Shown here: in pieces, positions 7,672 through 16,653 of the stretch | How positions within the stretch are numbered: position 1 is the stretch's first letter | How the letters are laid out: every line of letters starts with the position of its first letter | NCBI GenBank assembly: GCA_963783355.1 | Contig: CAWANF010000011.1 | Span: 71,984-135,983 of the forward strand | DNA length: 64,000 bases | Source: CAWANF01 sp963783355 | GTDB taxonomy: Bacteria > Bacteroidota > Rhodothermia > Balneolales > DATFMH01 | Direction of reading: 5' to 3' | Program-made: the position numbers and the translations under genes | The notes under the pieces: generated by a model | The model's database searches: none | What the model saw: the letters and a program-made list of their open reading frames with translations, nothing else | What the model was told of the DNA's origin: nothing

Positions 7672-10536
7672 TCACTTTATTTTTATTACTTTTTTTTGCC
7701 CGTTGTATTGTATAATCTCGTCGGGTTTTTCATTCAGGTCCAAAGATCTGGGACTGTTTATACTTACACGAATAATCCTGAAAGTCCGCTCTTCAGGCAT
7801 GCCGGGATAAGAACCTTTTCGATTATCAATGGTCAATAACCCGGATTGAGTATCGTAAGACAAGGAAATTTCAGAATATTTTCCTTCCTGATAATCATAA
7901 TTATTTCCTTCATCTTCATAAAGCGTGAAGTGGGCATTATTTCCTTCGTAAACAAATAAAGTAATAGGATTAGCAGGTTTTTGTTCTGCATATTGAAGCT
8001 CAGGCCCAAACGGTATAATGCTTCCGGCTTTTACGAAAACGGGAATTCTGCTATAAGGGGCATTTGCCGTGATGGTCTGTCCGCCTCGATAATATTCACC
8101 CGTATACATATTGTACCATCCCTGATTTTTGGGGAGATAAACTTTCCGGGTTCTCTCCTTATACCTGGAAACCGGATTTATCAATAAATCAGGACCGAAC
8201 ATAAACTCGTCATTAATACTATAAACCGATCTATCTTCGGGAAAATCCATGATTAACGCACGCATCGGTGTATAATCGTCAAAGTACGTCATAGCGTCAA
8301 GTGAATATATATACGGCATCAATCTATAACGCATTTTATCATAATAGACGATACTGTTATATGTCGGACTCCCCTTTTCAGCTATATTGTATACTTCCCG
8401 ATCCGGATATTGTCCATGAGCCCTGAATATGGGACAAAATGCACCAAACTGATACCAACGGGTCATCAACTCCCGCCATTCCTTCAGATTCTTCTGATCA
8501 GGATGAATATAACGCTGTTCCGAGGCAAAACCACCGATATCCATTGTCCAGAAAGGAATGCCGGACATGGAAAAATTAAGTCCGGCGGCTATCTGACGTT
8601 TCATGTCCTTCCACGTCGTCCCGGTATCCCCGCTCCAAACGGCTGCTGAATACCGCTGCAATCCGGCATAGGCTGAACGGGTTAAAATAAAGACCCTCTG
8701 ATTAGGTTTTGTCCGACGCTGCCCATTGTAAAATGCTTCGGCATTAACTAAAGGATAAGCATTAAAGTATTCAGACGAAGGCCCAAGATAAGTGGGATTC
8801 ATTAATTCTTTTCTCATCTTAATGGTAGTATTCGAGTAAATATCCGGCTCTGAAGCATCCAGCCACCAGGCATCAACACCCAAATGGAATAACCGATTAT
8901 TCACCAGGTTCCAAAAAGCTTTACGGGCATGTGGATTAAAAGCGTCATAAAAAGTAGAAACATAACCAACCCAGTCTTTCTGCTTATTCTCAACATTTTT
9001 TTTATATAACCATCCTTTATTCCAGAAATAATTGAATTCTTTCGTATTTGTATAAAACTTGGGCCAAACGGAAATCATATAATGGGTGTGATATTTATCA
9101 TGTAACTCTTCAATCATTTTTTGAGGATTCGGATATCGCTGTGAATCAAATCTCTGGCTCCCCCACTGATCTTTCTTCCAGTAAAACCAATCCTGTACAA
9201 TGTTATCTAAAGGTATTTTCTGATCACGAAATTTTTTAACGACCGATAAAATTTGTTTTTGAGAAGCATAATGTTCCCTGCTTTGCCAGAATCCCATAGC
9301 CCATTTCGGCATGATCGGCGCTTTTCCGGTCAGTTTCCGATAGCCATGAACAAGGTCATCCATCGACTTTCCATACACAAAAAAATAGTTAATCTCGTTG
9401 GCTGTCTGCGAATACAGGGAAAGTTCATGCTTATCCAGCTGAGAATTCGGTTTTCTCCATTTCAGAGCTATAAACGATTGGCCGCCATCGGGTATCCATT
9501 CTATCTTAACAGGGTATTTTTTCCCTTTTACAAGGTTAATTTCAACTTTTGAAGTAACGGGATTCCAGGCTTGCCTCCAGCGATCGACCAGGAGCTTACC
9601 GTTGATCCACAACTTTGCATATCCTGCTGAGGTGAAGTTGATATGATGTAGTCCTGAATAGCCGGATGCCATATAACCTTGCCAAATTACCTGGCTGTTA
9701 GCCATTTGATTGCCTTCAAATCCAACTGGAAGGTTGTTCAACTTACTCAAGTACTGATAGTCTATTGATTTCTCAATCCGGGTATGAAATATCTTGCTGG
9801 TATCCTTTTTAGAACGATATACTGCTGTTAATCCCCCGGGTCTGCCGTCACGGCCAAATAATTTCAATGAAGATATTTCCTGATAGGGACTATCATCTCC
9901 AAAACGGGTTATAGAATAATTATCCCATAATATTCCGTAATGACGGCTTGAAAGCAGGTATGGAACTGCAGCCTCCGTATTGTGTTGAGCCAAAACGAGA
10001 TCATGTCTCTTTAAATTCAGGAGCCCGCTCTGATGTTCACCGAGGCCATAAAAAGCTTCATCAGTTGGAGAATTGAAAATTTGATGAATATGATAGTATA
10101 ATTTCCCATCCAATAGAAACGACTTGAAGCTTTTGGATTTTCCCGCCGCCTCCTGCAAAATGATATTTCCTTTATTATTTCGAAAGGAAATATGACCGTT
10201 TGAACGATTTACCTTTACAATTAAATCCCGGGTGTGAATCGTGATAAATTTCTTATTATAAGTAAGATTCCATGGCGTGGAAGGAACTGGTTGATTTACA
10301 AGCATCAGATCTCTTGAATGATATATGGAATCGTTAGCCGTTACCTGCACATGAATTATATCTTTTGATACAATCTGAATCATCAACTTCTTCGCCCCAT
10401 ACTTATTGGTCGGTTTCAGGTTTATCAATGCCCCTTCCGGAACTTTTCTAAAGGACTGAGCAAAACATGAGACATAAGTTAGCGATAACGTAAAAAGAAC
10501 TAATGCATACTTAGCTATTTCACTTACTCTTTTCAT
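7672..10536 (-). CDS. GH31 alpha-xylosidase with PA14 insert
   Basis: A secreted or periplasmic GH31 enzyme of 954 residues, most like xyloglucan alpha-xylosidases that remove xylose from the non-reducing end of xyloglucan oligosaccharides. The signal peptide ends near residue 27 (VSCFAQS). The N-terminal sandwich contains FYGLGEHQSG (163-172). A PA14-type domain occupies about residues 230-375, an insertion known from bacterial Xyl31-type enzymes. The catalytic nucleophile is D560 in WWLDASEPD and the acid/base is D637 in WSGDTG. The specificity call rests on the PA14 insert and the neighbouring hemicellulases. It is transcribed away from egtB. The 250 bp between its stop and the GH39 start hold only a weak GGGGA/TCCCC hairpin near 7634-7650. 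Confidence 0.9.
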   Translation of the reverse strand: MKRVSEIAKYALVLFTLSLTYVSCFAQSFRKVPEGALINLKPTNKYGAKKLMIQIVSKDIIHVQVTANDSIYHSRDLMLVNQPVPSTPWNLTYNKKFITIHTRDLIVKVNRSNGHISFRNNKGNIILQEAAGKSKSFKSFLLDGKLYYHIHQIFNSPTDEAFYGLGEHQSGLLNLKRHDLVLAQHNTEAAVPYLLSSRHYGILWDNYSITRFGDDSPYQEISSLKLFGRDGRPGGLTAVYRSKKDTSKIFHTRIEKSIDYQYLSKLNNLPVGFEGNQMANSQVIWQGYMASGYSGLHHINFTSAGYAKLWINGKLLVDRWRQAWNPVTSKVEINLVKGKKYPVKIEWIPDGGQSFIALKWRKPNSQLDKHELSLYSQTANEINYFFVYGKSMDDLVHGYRKLTGKAPIMPKWAMGFWQSREHYASQKQILSVVKKFRDQKIPLDNIVQDWFYWKKDQWGSQRFDSQRYPNPQKMIEELHDKYHTHYMISVWPKFYTNTKEFNYFWNKGWLYKKNVENKQKDWVGYVSTFYDAFNPHARKAFWNLVNNRLFHLGVDAWWLDASEPDIYSNTTIKMRKELMNPTYLGPSSEYFNAYPLVNAEAFYNGQRRTKPNQRVFILTRSAYAGLQRYSAAVWSGDTGTTWKDMKRQIAAGLNFSMSGIPFWTMDIGGFASEQRYIHPDQKNLKEWRELMTRWYQFGAFCPIFRAHGQYPDREVYNIAEKGSPTYNSIVYYDKMRYRLMPYIYSLDAMTYFDDYTPMRALIMDFPEDRSVYSINDEFMFGPDLLINPVSRYKERTRKVYLPKNQGWYNMYTGEYYRGGQTITANAPYSRIPVFVKAGSIIPFGPELQYAEQKPANPITLFVYEGNNAHFTLYEDEGNNYDYQEGKYSEISLSYDTQSGLLTIDNRKGSYPGMPEERTFRIIRVSINSPRSLDLNEKPDEIIQYNGQKKVIKIK

Positions 10537-10592
10537 AATGATTCATATACTGACTGCCAAATATTTATATTTCCACTATAAGAATTTTTTAG

Positions 10593-10602
10593 CGTTCGAA
10601 CG
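10593..10602. promoter_or_regulatory. Palindrome in the GH31/egtB divergent promoter region
   Basis: CGTTCGAACG is a perfect 10-bp palindrome in the 180-bp space between the divergent GH31 and egtB genes. Its CG-centred arms resemble LacI-family operators, so it may be a sugar-responsive site for GH31. No regulator gene is visible in the window. Confidence 0.35.
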
Positions 10603-10716
10603 ATTTTACAGTGGTTGTAATTTAGAAGATAAATGATCAGTGAAGTTTGAATTTGAATATAAAACGATTTTCATTTTTTTTATAATCGGGCAGGAATTTA
10701 AAACTATCTCTCAACC

Positions 10717-12016
10717 ATGGAATCACTCTCAAGTCCACAAGCTATTGCAGTCGATACAGGTACTAAATTTGAGCATCTGAAAAAGCGCTACCGTTCTATT
10801 CGGCAACAAACGGAAAATTTGTGTATCCCTTTAGAACCGGAAGACTATGTTATCCAAACGATGGTCAATATCAGTCCGACGAAATGGCATCTTGCACATA
10901 CCAGCTGGTTTTTTGAAACCTTCGTTCTCAAAGAATTTCAACCTGGATTCAAACCGTTAAATTCAAAATATGCATACTTATTTAACTCATATTATATCCA
11001 GGCCGGCTCCAGGCATTGCCGGCCTAAACGCGGACTTTTATCCCGTCCAACAGTAAAAGAAGTTTATGAATATCGCTCGTTTATAGATGAACATATGGTC
11101 CATTTGCTGGAAACTCCGGCTGGAAACCTGCCACGCTTAGCCGAAGTCATAGAAATAGGATTAAATCACGAACAGCAGCACCAGGAACTGATGGTGACCG
11201 ATATTAAGCATGTTTTTTCGATGAACCCGTTATACCCTGCATACATTCCACGAAATGTCGAGTTGGAATTTGATGTTCCGAAACTTGATTGGATTGACTT
11301 CGAAGGCGGACTATTCGAGATTGGCCATTCAGGGAGTGAATTTTGTTACGATAATGAGACTCCAAGACATAAAGTCTATCTCGAACCCTATCGCCTCAGT
11401 AACCGCCTTATTACCAACGCGGAGTATCTCTCATTTATGGAAGACGGGGGTTATGAAAGACCAGAACTCTGGCTTTCCGATGGATGGGATATGGTTAAGA
11501 AGGAAGGTTGGAATGCTCCATATTATTGGGAAAAAAGAGACGACGGCTGGTGGATGATCACCTTACAGGGCCCTCGAAAAGTGAATCCGGGCGAACCGGT
11601 TTGTCATGTAAGTCATTATGAAGCTGATGCCTATGCACGATGGTCGGGACACGGATTCCTGCCGAAGCGGAATGGGAAATAGCTTCACTCAACGTTCCTT
11701 ACGAAGGTAATTTTGTTGATAATGAGAAATTTCATCCGATTCCGATCGATGCCAAATTTCAAACCTGGATACTTTGAATCAGATGCACGGTGATGTATGG
11801 GAATGGACGCAAAGTGCTTATCTGCCTTATCCCGGTTATAAACCACTTCCCGGTGCTTTGGGAGAGTACAACGGTAAATTTATGGCAAATCAAATGGTAT
11901 TGCGGGGCGGATCCTGTGCAACGCCACTGAGCCATATCCGGAAAACGTATCGCAATTTTTTCCATCCCGATTCGCGCTGGCAATTCACCGGAATTCGCCT
12001 CGCATCCGAAATCTAA
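10717..12016 (+). CDS. egtB: Ergothioneine sulfoxide synthase EgtB, two frameshifts
   Basis: EgtB is an iron enzyme that joins a thiol donor to hercynine using oxygen. The N-terminal DinB-like domain carries the iron ligands: H58 in KWHLAH and HEQQHQE (151-157), the HX3HXE motif. An FGE-sulfatase-like domain follows from about residue 190. The first frame stops at 11682 after YARWSGHGF. Removing a one-base deletion near 11650 restores RIPAEAEWEIASLNVPY, and a second one-base deletion near 11765 restores NQMHGDVWEWTQSAYLPY up to the stop at 12016. The total of about 433 residues is normal for the family, so nothing is lost except frame. It lies 23 bp upstream of egtD. Either the gene is newly broken or the assembly has two base errors. 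Confidence 0.88.
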
Positions 12017-12039
12017 CTTCTACTTCTAATTATTTATAT

Positions 12040-12987
12040 ATGAAAACGGACAGAACTGAAGTCGTGTCGAATGATATTCTGGATGAGGTTCTTACAGGAC
12101 TGAACAACCCTCAGAAATCGCTGCCTTCCAAACTTTTTTATGATGAACGGGGTTCAGAATTATTCGATCGAATTTGTGAGTTGAAAGAATATTACCCCAC
12201 CCGAACTGAAATGGGAATATTAACCCGGTATATAGATGAAATCTCTGATTGTATCGGCAGAAATAACTTATTGATTGAATTGGGAAGTGGCAGCAGTACT
12301 AAAATCAGGCTGTTGCTCGATCATAATCCAAATCTGTCTGCCTATATTCCAATTGATATCTCGGAAGATTTTCTGTACAAATCCGCAGAAATGCTTCAGG
12401 AAGATTATCCAGAATTAATGATACTGCCTCACTGCGCAGATTATACTTTACCGGTCGAAATACCCGATCCGGGGGTAGATTTTCATAAAAATGTAGTCTT
12501 TTACCCTGGATCAACCATTGGGAATTTTACAAAAAATGAAGCAAAAAAATTCATAGAACGCATACATAACATTTGTGGTCCTGATGGAAATTTATTGATC
12601 GGTGTCGATTTAAAAAAGGATATGGAAGTACTTGAAGCCGCCTACAACGATAGTGAAGGCGTCACTGCTGCATTTAATTTGAATATTTTAGAACATATCA
12701 ACAGGAAATTTGACGCTGATTTTTATACGGACAAATTTACACACAAGGCTTTCTTTGACAAAAATAGAGGCCGAATCGAAATGCATCTTGTCAGCCTGGA
12801 AAATCAAACCGTGACCATTCAGGGAGATTCATTTTATTTTAAAAAGGGGGAAACCATTCATACTGAAAATTCTTATAAATATACGCTTGACGAGTTTGAA
12901 ACGCTGTCTTCTGAATTTTTCATTGTGGAAAAAGTATGGACGGATCCCGACAATTATTTTAGCGTACAGTTTTTGAAAGCCAGGTAG
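12040..12987 (+). CDS. egtD: L-histidine N-alpha-methyltransferase EgtD
   Basis: EgtD methylates histidine three times with S-adenosylmethionine to make hercynine, the first step of ergothioneine synthesis. At 315 residues it has the normal length. Visible motifs are LFYDERGSELFD (32-43), the SAM-binding loop ELGSGSSTK (80-88), YIPIDISEDFL (102-112), FYPGSTIGNF, and the C-terminal HTENSYKYTLDEF. The frame is intact, unlike egtB just upstream. No egtA, egtC or egtE is in the window, so the thiol donor used by EgtB cannot be inferred from neighbours. The importer genes follow 50 bp downstream on the same strand. Confidence 0.93.
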   Translation: MKTDRTEVVSNDILDEVLTGLNNPQKSLPSKLFYDERGSELFDRICELKEYYPTRTEMGILTRYIDEISDCIGRNNLLIELGSGSSTKIRLLLDHNPNLSAYIPIDISEDFLYKSAEMLQEDYPELMILPHCADYTLPVEIPDPGVDFHKNVVFYPGSTIGNFTKNEAKKFIERIHNICGPDGNLLIGVDLKKDMEVLEAAYNDSEGVTAAFNLNILEHINRKFDADFYTDKFTHKAFFDKNRGRIEMHLVSLENQTVTIQGDSFYFKKGETIHTENSYKYTLDEFETLSSEFFIVEKVWTDPDNYFSVQFLKAR

Positions 12988-13037
12988 ATATCCGTTTTTT
13001 ATCATTCAACGTGTCATCAGAATTTTGAGGGGTTTCA

Positions 13038-14024
13038 TTGATTGAATTAATTAACGTTACCAGGGAATTCGGCAATCATTTTAAAGCGGTGGATAATATT
13101 TCTTTTGCCGTTTCGGATGGGGAAGTACTTGGCCTTATCGGTGTGAGCGGGAGTGGAAAAACCACGACACTCAAAATGATTAACAGGCTAATCGAACCCG
13201 GATCCGGACATATATTTATCAATAATGAAGATATAACAAAAGAAAATCCCGAGATACTGCGGCGAAATATCGGCTATGTCATTCAGGAAACGGGCCTTTT
13301 TCCTCATTATACTGTAGTAGAAAATATTTCGATCGTTCCCAGATTGCTAAAATGGGAACAACAGAAAATTGATGAACGCATTCATCAACTGCTAAAGCTT
13401 ATTGAAATGCCAGCCAGTGAATTCCAAAACCGATATCCGCATGAACTGAGCGGCGGACAACAACAAAGAGTCGGTTTAGCCCGTGCCCTGGCCGCTGATC
13501 CTCCTGTTGTTTTACTCGATGAACCGTTTGGCGCGCTGGATCCAATAACGAGAAAGCAAATGCAAACGGAATTCAAAAAAATAGAAGACCAACTGAACAA
13601 AACTATGGTATTAGTCACCCATGACGTTTTCGAAGCTTTTGATTTATGTGATCGAATCTTGTTGATGGATCAAGGAAAATTGCAGCAAATAGGCACGCCT
13701 TCTGAACTATTATTCCATCCTGTAAATGAAATTACCCGGCATTTTTTTGATACGAATCGTTTTCTTCTGGAATTAAAAGTCACAAAATTATCGGATATTA
13801 TCCCGTATTTAAGCCTCAAATCACAGTCCCCGATACCTGATTCTGCTCTGACCATTACATCTGATTTATCATTACTGGACGTTATGGAATATGCCGGGCA
13901 TAAGGAATCAAAACAAATACATTTGAAGTCGGAAGATATTTCAGGTAATAAATCTTTTTCACTTTCCAGAGACCATCTTTTTAAGGCTTTTTACTCTCTG
14001 AAATCGGATAAAACGAAATTGTGA
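13038..14024 (+). CDS. ABC transporter ATPase, OpuCA/EgtV-like
   Basis: The ATP-binding subunit of a quaternary-amine type importer. It has Walker A GVSGSGKT (35-42), signature LSGGQQQRVGLARAL, Walker B VVLLDEPFGALD and the H-loop VTHDVFEAFD. The last 90 residues are a degenerate CBS-like tail and not the paired CBS domains of osmosensing OpuCA. The start is TTG at 13038, preceded by GAGGGG; no better ATG keeps the conserved beginning IELINVTREFG. Its stop overlaps the start of the permease gene (GTGATGA), indicating coupled translation. Following egtD directly, it may belong to an ergothioneine uptake system, but glycine betaine or choline remain possible substrates. Confidence 0.88.
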   Translation: MIELINVTREFGNHFKAVDNISFAVSDGEVLGLIGVSGSGKTTTLKMINRLIEPGSGHIFINNEDITKENPEILRRNIGYVIQETGLFPHYTVVENISIVPRLLKWEQQKIDERIHQLLKLIEMPASEFQNRYPHELSGGQQQRVGLARALAADPPVVLLDEPFGALDPITRKQMQTEFKKIEDQLNKTMVLVTHDVFEAFDLCDRILLMDQGKLQQIGTPSELLFHPVNEITRHFFDTNRFLLELKVTKLSDIIPYLSLKSQSPIPDSALTITSDLSLLDVMEYAGHKESKQIHLKSEDISGNKSFSLSRDHLFKAFYSLKSDKTKL

Positions 14025-15581
14025 TGACGGACTTTTTCCATTTCATAGTAACCCATCAAGATGAACTGTATCGTCAAACATACCAGCACATCTGGCTTAC
14101 GCTTGTTGCTCTGGCCATCGCTCTCTTTATCGGAATTCCGCTTAGGTATCTTTCTGACCCGTTATCAAAAAATTTCAGGGACCACACTCGGGGCTGTCGG
14201 TGTGATCCAAACCATTCCAAGCCTGGCGTTGCTTGGCTTTCTACTGCCCGTTTTTGGAATTGGCGCCGTTCCCGCAATCATTGCTCTTTTTCTTTATGCT
14301 CTGCTCCCGATTGTAAGAAACACGTATTCAGGAATAGAGGGCGTTGACCATTCTGTCATTGAAGCAGCCAAAGGCATGGGAATGTCAGATGTTCAAATTT
14401 TGCTTCACGTTGAACTTCCGCTTGCGGCTCCTGTTATATTTGCCGGAATCAGAACGGCAACGGTCATCAATGTGGGAATTGCAACGCTTTGTGCCTTAAT
14501 CGGTTCCGGTGGACTTGGAGAATTCATATTCCGTGGCATAGCCCTGAATAACATGACCATGCTGCTTGCCGGTGCCGTTCCTGCTGCGCTTTTAGCATTA
14601 ATGTTTGATTTTAGTCTCGGCCTCATCCAAAAACATATCCGGTCGATATTCAAACCCTTATTGGCAGTGGCTGCATTATTATTTTTAGTAATTTTACCGT
14701 TTTATTACCTCACTTCAGCACACAAATCATCATTCCTTTTTGGCCGGACCCCGGAATTCACCGAGCGTACTGATGGTTATAGTGGATTATTGAAAACATA
14801 TCAATTAAATGTCCCATCCGTCGAAATGAATTCTGCCCTGCTTTACCAGGCGCTTAAAAATAAAAAGGTTGATGCTATTATAGGTTATTCAACCGACGGC
14901 AGAATCCAGGCATATCATTTAAGGATTTTGAAAGATGATAAACATTATTTTCCGCCTTACGATTGTGCCCCGTTAGTTAGAAACGCTACTCTGAAACGGT
15001 ATCCTCAGCTCAAATCAATATTAAACAAGCTGCAGGACAGGATTGATAATAAAACCATGGCGAAATTAAATTTTCTTGTCGATCAAAAACATGAAAGACC
15101 TGAAAATGTCGCCCGGACTTTTCTAAAAAAATCAGGTTTTGATACCAATATTTCACGATTCGGGAATCCTGATATTATGATAGGCGGCAAGAACTTCACA
15201 GAACAGTTCATCCTTGCTTATATGTTTAAAATTTTAATTGAAAACTATAGCGGCCTTACCGTTGGAACCCATCTTGGCCTTGCGGGTACAAAAATATGTT
15301 TTGACGCACTGACGAGCGGAGAAATCGACCTGTATCCCGAATATACCGGCACCGGGCTTTATGTTCTGCTCAAGACCGACTCTGCAACAGTAAAACAACT
15401 GAATAATAACCCCGGTTCCATTTATACCTACGTAAAAAAAGCAACTAATGAACGGTTTGATCTGCGTTATCTGAAACCACTCGGTTTCAATAATACGTAT
15501 GCGGTGATGATGAGGGACGACCAGGCTAAAAAGCTGCATATCTCTACTATTTCTGAATTATCCGAATATCTTTCCCGCTAA
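14021..15581 (+). CDS. Permease fused to permuted OpuAC-type binding domain, one frameshift
   Basis: A fused membrane and substrate-binding subunit like OpuF or EgtU. The beginning (MTDFFHFIVTHQDELYRQTYQHIW in two blocks) and the rest are in different frames; removing one extra base in CTTAGGT near 14144 gives IGIPLGIFLTRYQKIS. The permease has the EAA-type loop EAAKGMGMSDVQ and ends near LIQKHIRSIF, followed by a further membrane segment. The binding domain is out of order. First comes the half normally C-terminal (FGRTPEFTERTDG, GYSTDGRIQAY, FPPYD, about 14735-15150). Then comes the half normally N-terminal (IMIGGKNFTEQFI, DLYPEYTGTG, GFNNTYAVMMR), ending ISTISELSEYLSR at the stop. The order is read directly; substrate is inferred only. 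Confidence 0.85.
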
Positions 15582-15600
15582 TTAAATGCCTGTTAATTAT

Positions 15601-15630
15601 TTTTTTGTCAATCAAAATTCACTTACTTTG
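15601..15630 (+). promoter_or_regulatory. Bacteroidota-type promoter of first FKBP gene
   Basis: TTTTTTG at 15601 and TTACTTTG at 15623 resemble the -33 TTTG and -7 TAnnTTTG boxes of Bacteroidota. The same two boxes with the same 22-bp offset precede the second FKBP gene (16511 and 16533). A start site just after 15635 would rule out the ATG at 15633 as start codon. Confidence 0.5.
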
Positions 15631-15677
15631 ATTTGCTGAAAAGTTCACCGTTAAAATCAGAAATGTTTGCATTGAAT

Positions 15678-16415
15678 ATGAACTTAAAGAAATTTTACCC
15701 GGTATTTTTTTGTGTATTGAGTTTAACTGTTCTCGTATCTGCCTGTCAGAAAACCAATCAGTCACCAGATAAAACCGAACCGGATCTATCAAATCAAACC
15801 AATCAAATCAGTTACAGTCTCGGGTATAAAATCGGGGAGAATTATAGAAAACATGATGCCAAAGTAAATCCCGAAGTTTTATACCAGGGATTAAAAGACG
15901 CGATGGATGGCAAGAAGTCTCCAATCTCCGATGATGATATGGATCGGTCTATTAATACTTTTAACTACGATTTAAGTGCCCAGAAACAGAAAAAGCAAGA
16001 GATCGAAAGCCAAAACAATTTATCGGAAGGGAAAAAGTTCCTGACTGAGAATAAAACAAAAAAAGGTGTCGTTACAACCAAATCAGGCCTTCAATATGAA
16101 ATCCTGAAAAAAGGTACAGGGCCGAGGCCAAAGGCAAATAGTGAAGTATTTGTTAATTATATAGGCAAATTATTGAACGGACATGTTATTGCTGATTCTT
16201 ATAAACTTGGGAATCTCAAAGTATTACATGTTAACCACGTTATTCCAGGATGGTCGGAAGCGCTCAAAAGGATGCATGTAGGTGGAAAATGGAGAATATT
16301 TGTGCCACCGAATCTCGCTTACGGGCCGGCAGGAGCGGGCCAGGTTATTCCTCCCAATGCAGTTATTATTTATGACATTGAATTAGACTCGATAGGAACC
16401 CACACTATACAGTAA
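15678..16415 (+). CDS. FKBP-type lipoprotein with degenerate active site
   Basis: An outer envelope lipoprotein of the FkpA/Mip kind: signal peptide with lipobox LTVLVSAC, a helical dimerisation region (SYSLGYKIGENYRKH and the K/E-rich stretch after it), then an FKBP domain. The family signature DGxxFDSS is replaced by NGHVIADSY, losing residues that form the rotamase pocket, while HVIPGWSEAL and LAYGPAGAG remain. It may therefore be a chaperone without proline isomerase activity. The open frame begins at 15633, but the promoter boxes just upstream favour the ATG at 15678 (MNLKKFYPVFF); 15663 is also possible. It is a paralogue of the next gene, with long identical DNA stretches around GLQYEILKKGTG. 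Confidence 0.85.
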   Translation: MNLKKFYPVFFCVLSLTVLVSACQKTNQSPDKTEPDLSNQTNQISYSLGYKIGENYRKHDAKVNPEVLYQGLKDAMDGKKSPISDDDMDRSINTFNYDLSAQKQKKQEIESQNNLSEGKKFLTENKTKKGVVTTKSGLQYEILKKGTGPRPKANSEVFVNYIGKLLNGHVIADSYKLGNLKVLHVNHVIPGWSEALKRMHVGGKWRIFVPPNLAYGPAGAGQVIPPNAVIIYDIELDSIGTHTIQ

Positions 16416-16510
16416 ATTCATTGACATGGGGTACATATAAGATGAAGGTGCCCTATTAATAATTACACTCTTGGTTTTATATTTAGGATCAAAAGAATAT
16501 CATATCAGAT

Positions 16511-16540
16511 TTTTTTGTGATAGGATTTTCCCTTACTTTG
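16511..16540 (+). promoter_or_regulatory. Bacteroidota-type promoter of second FKBP gene
   Basis: TTTTTTG at 16511 and TTACTTTG at 16533 have the same spacing as the boxes before the first FKBP gene. The 5' leader would be about 105 bases. The rest of the 240-bp space between the two FKBP genes shows nothing else recognisable. Confidence 0.5.
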
Positions 16541-16653
16541 CACAGCATAATTAATTTAAAGCCGGCAAGTCATAATTTTTATTTAAATATCTTATTGCAG
16601 GCGTGGAAGTATAAAATCTATAATTATAAATCAGACCCGAAAGAAAGATCCAT

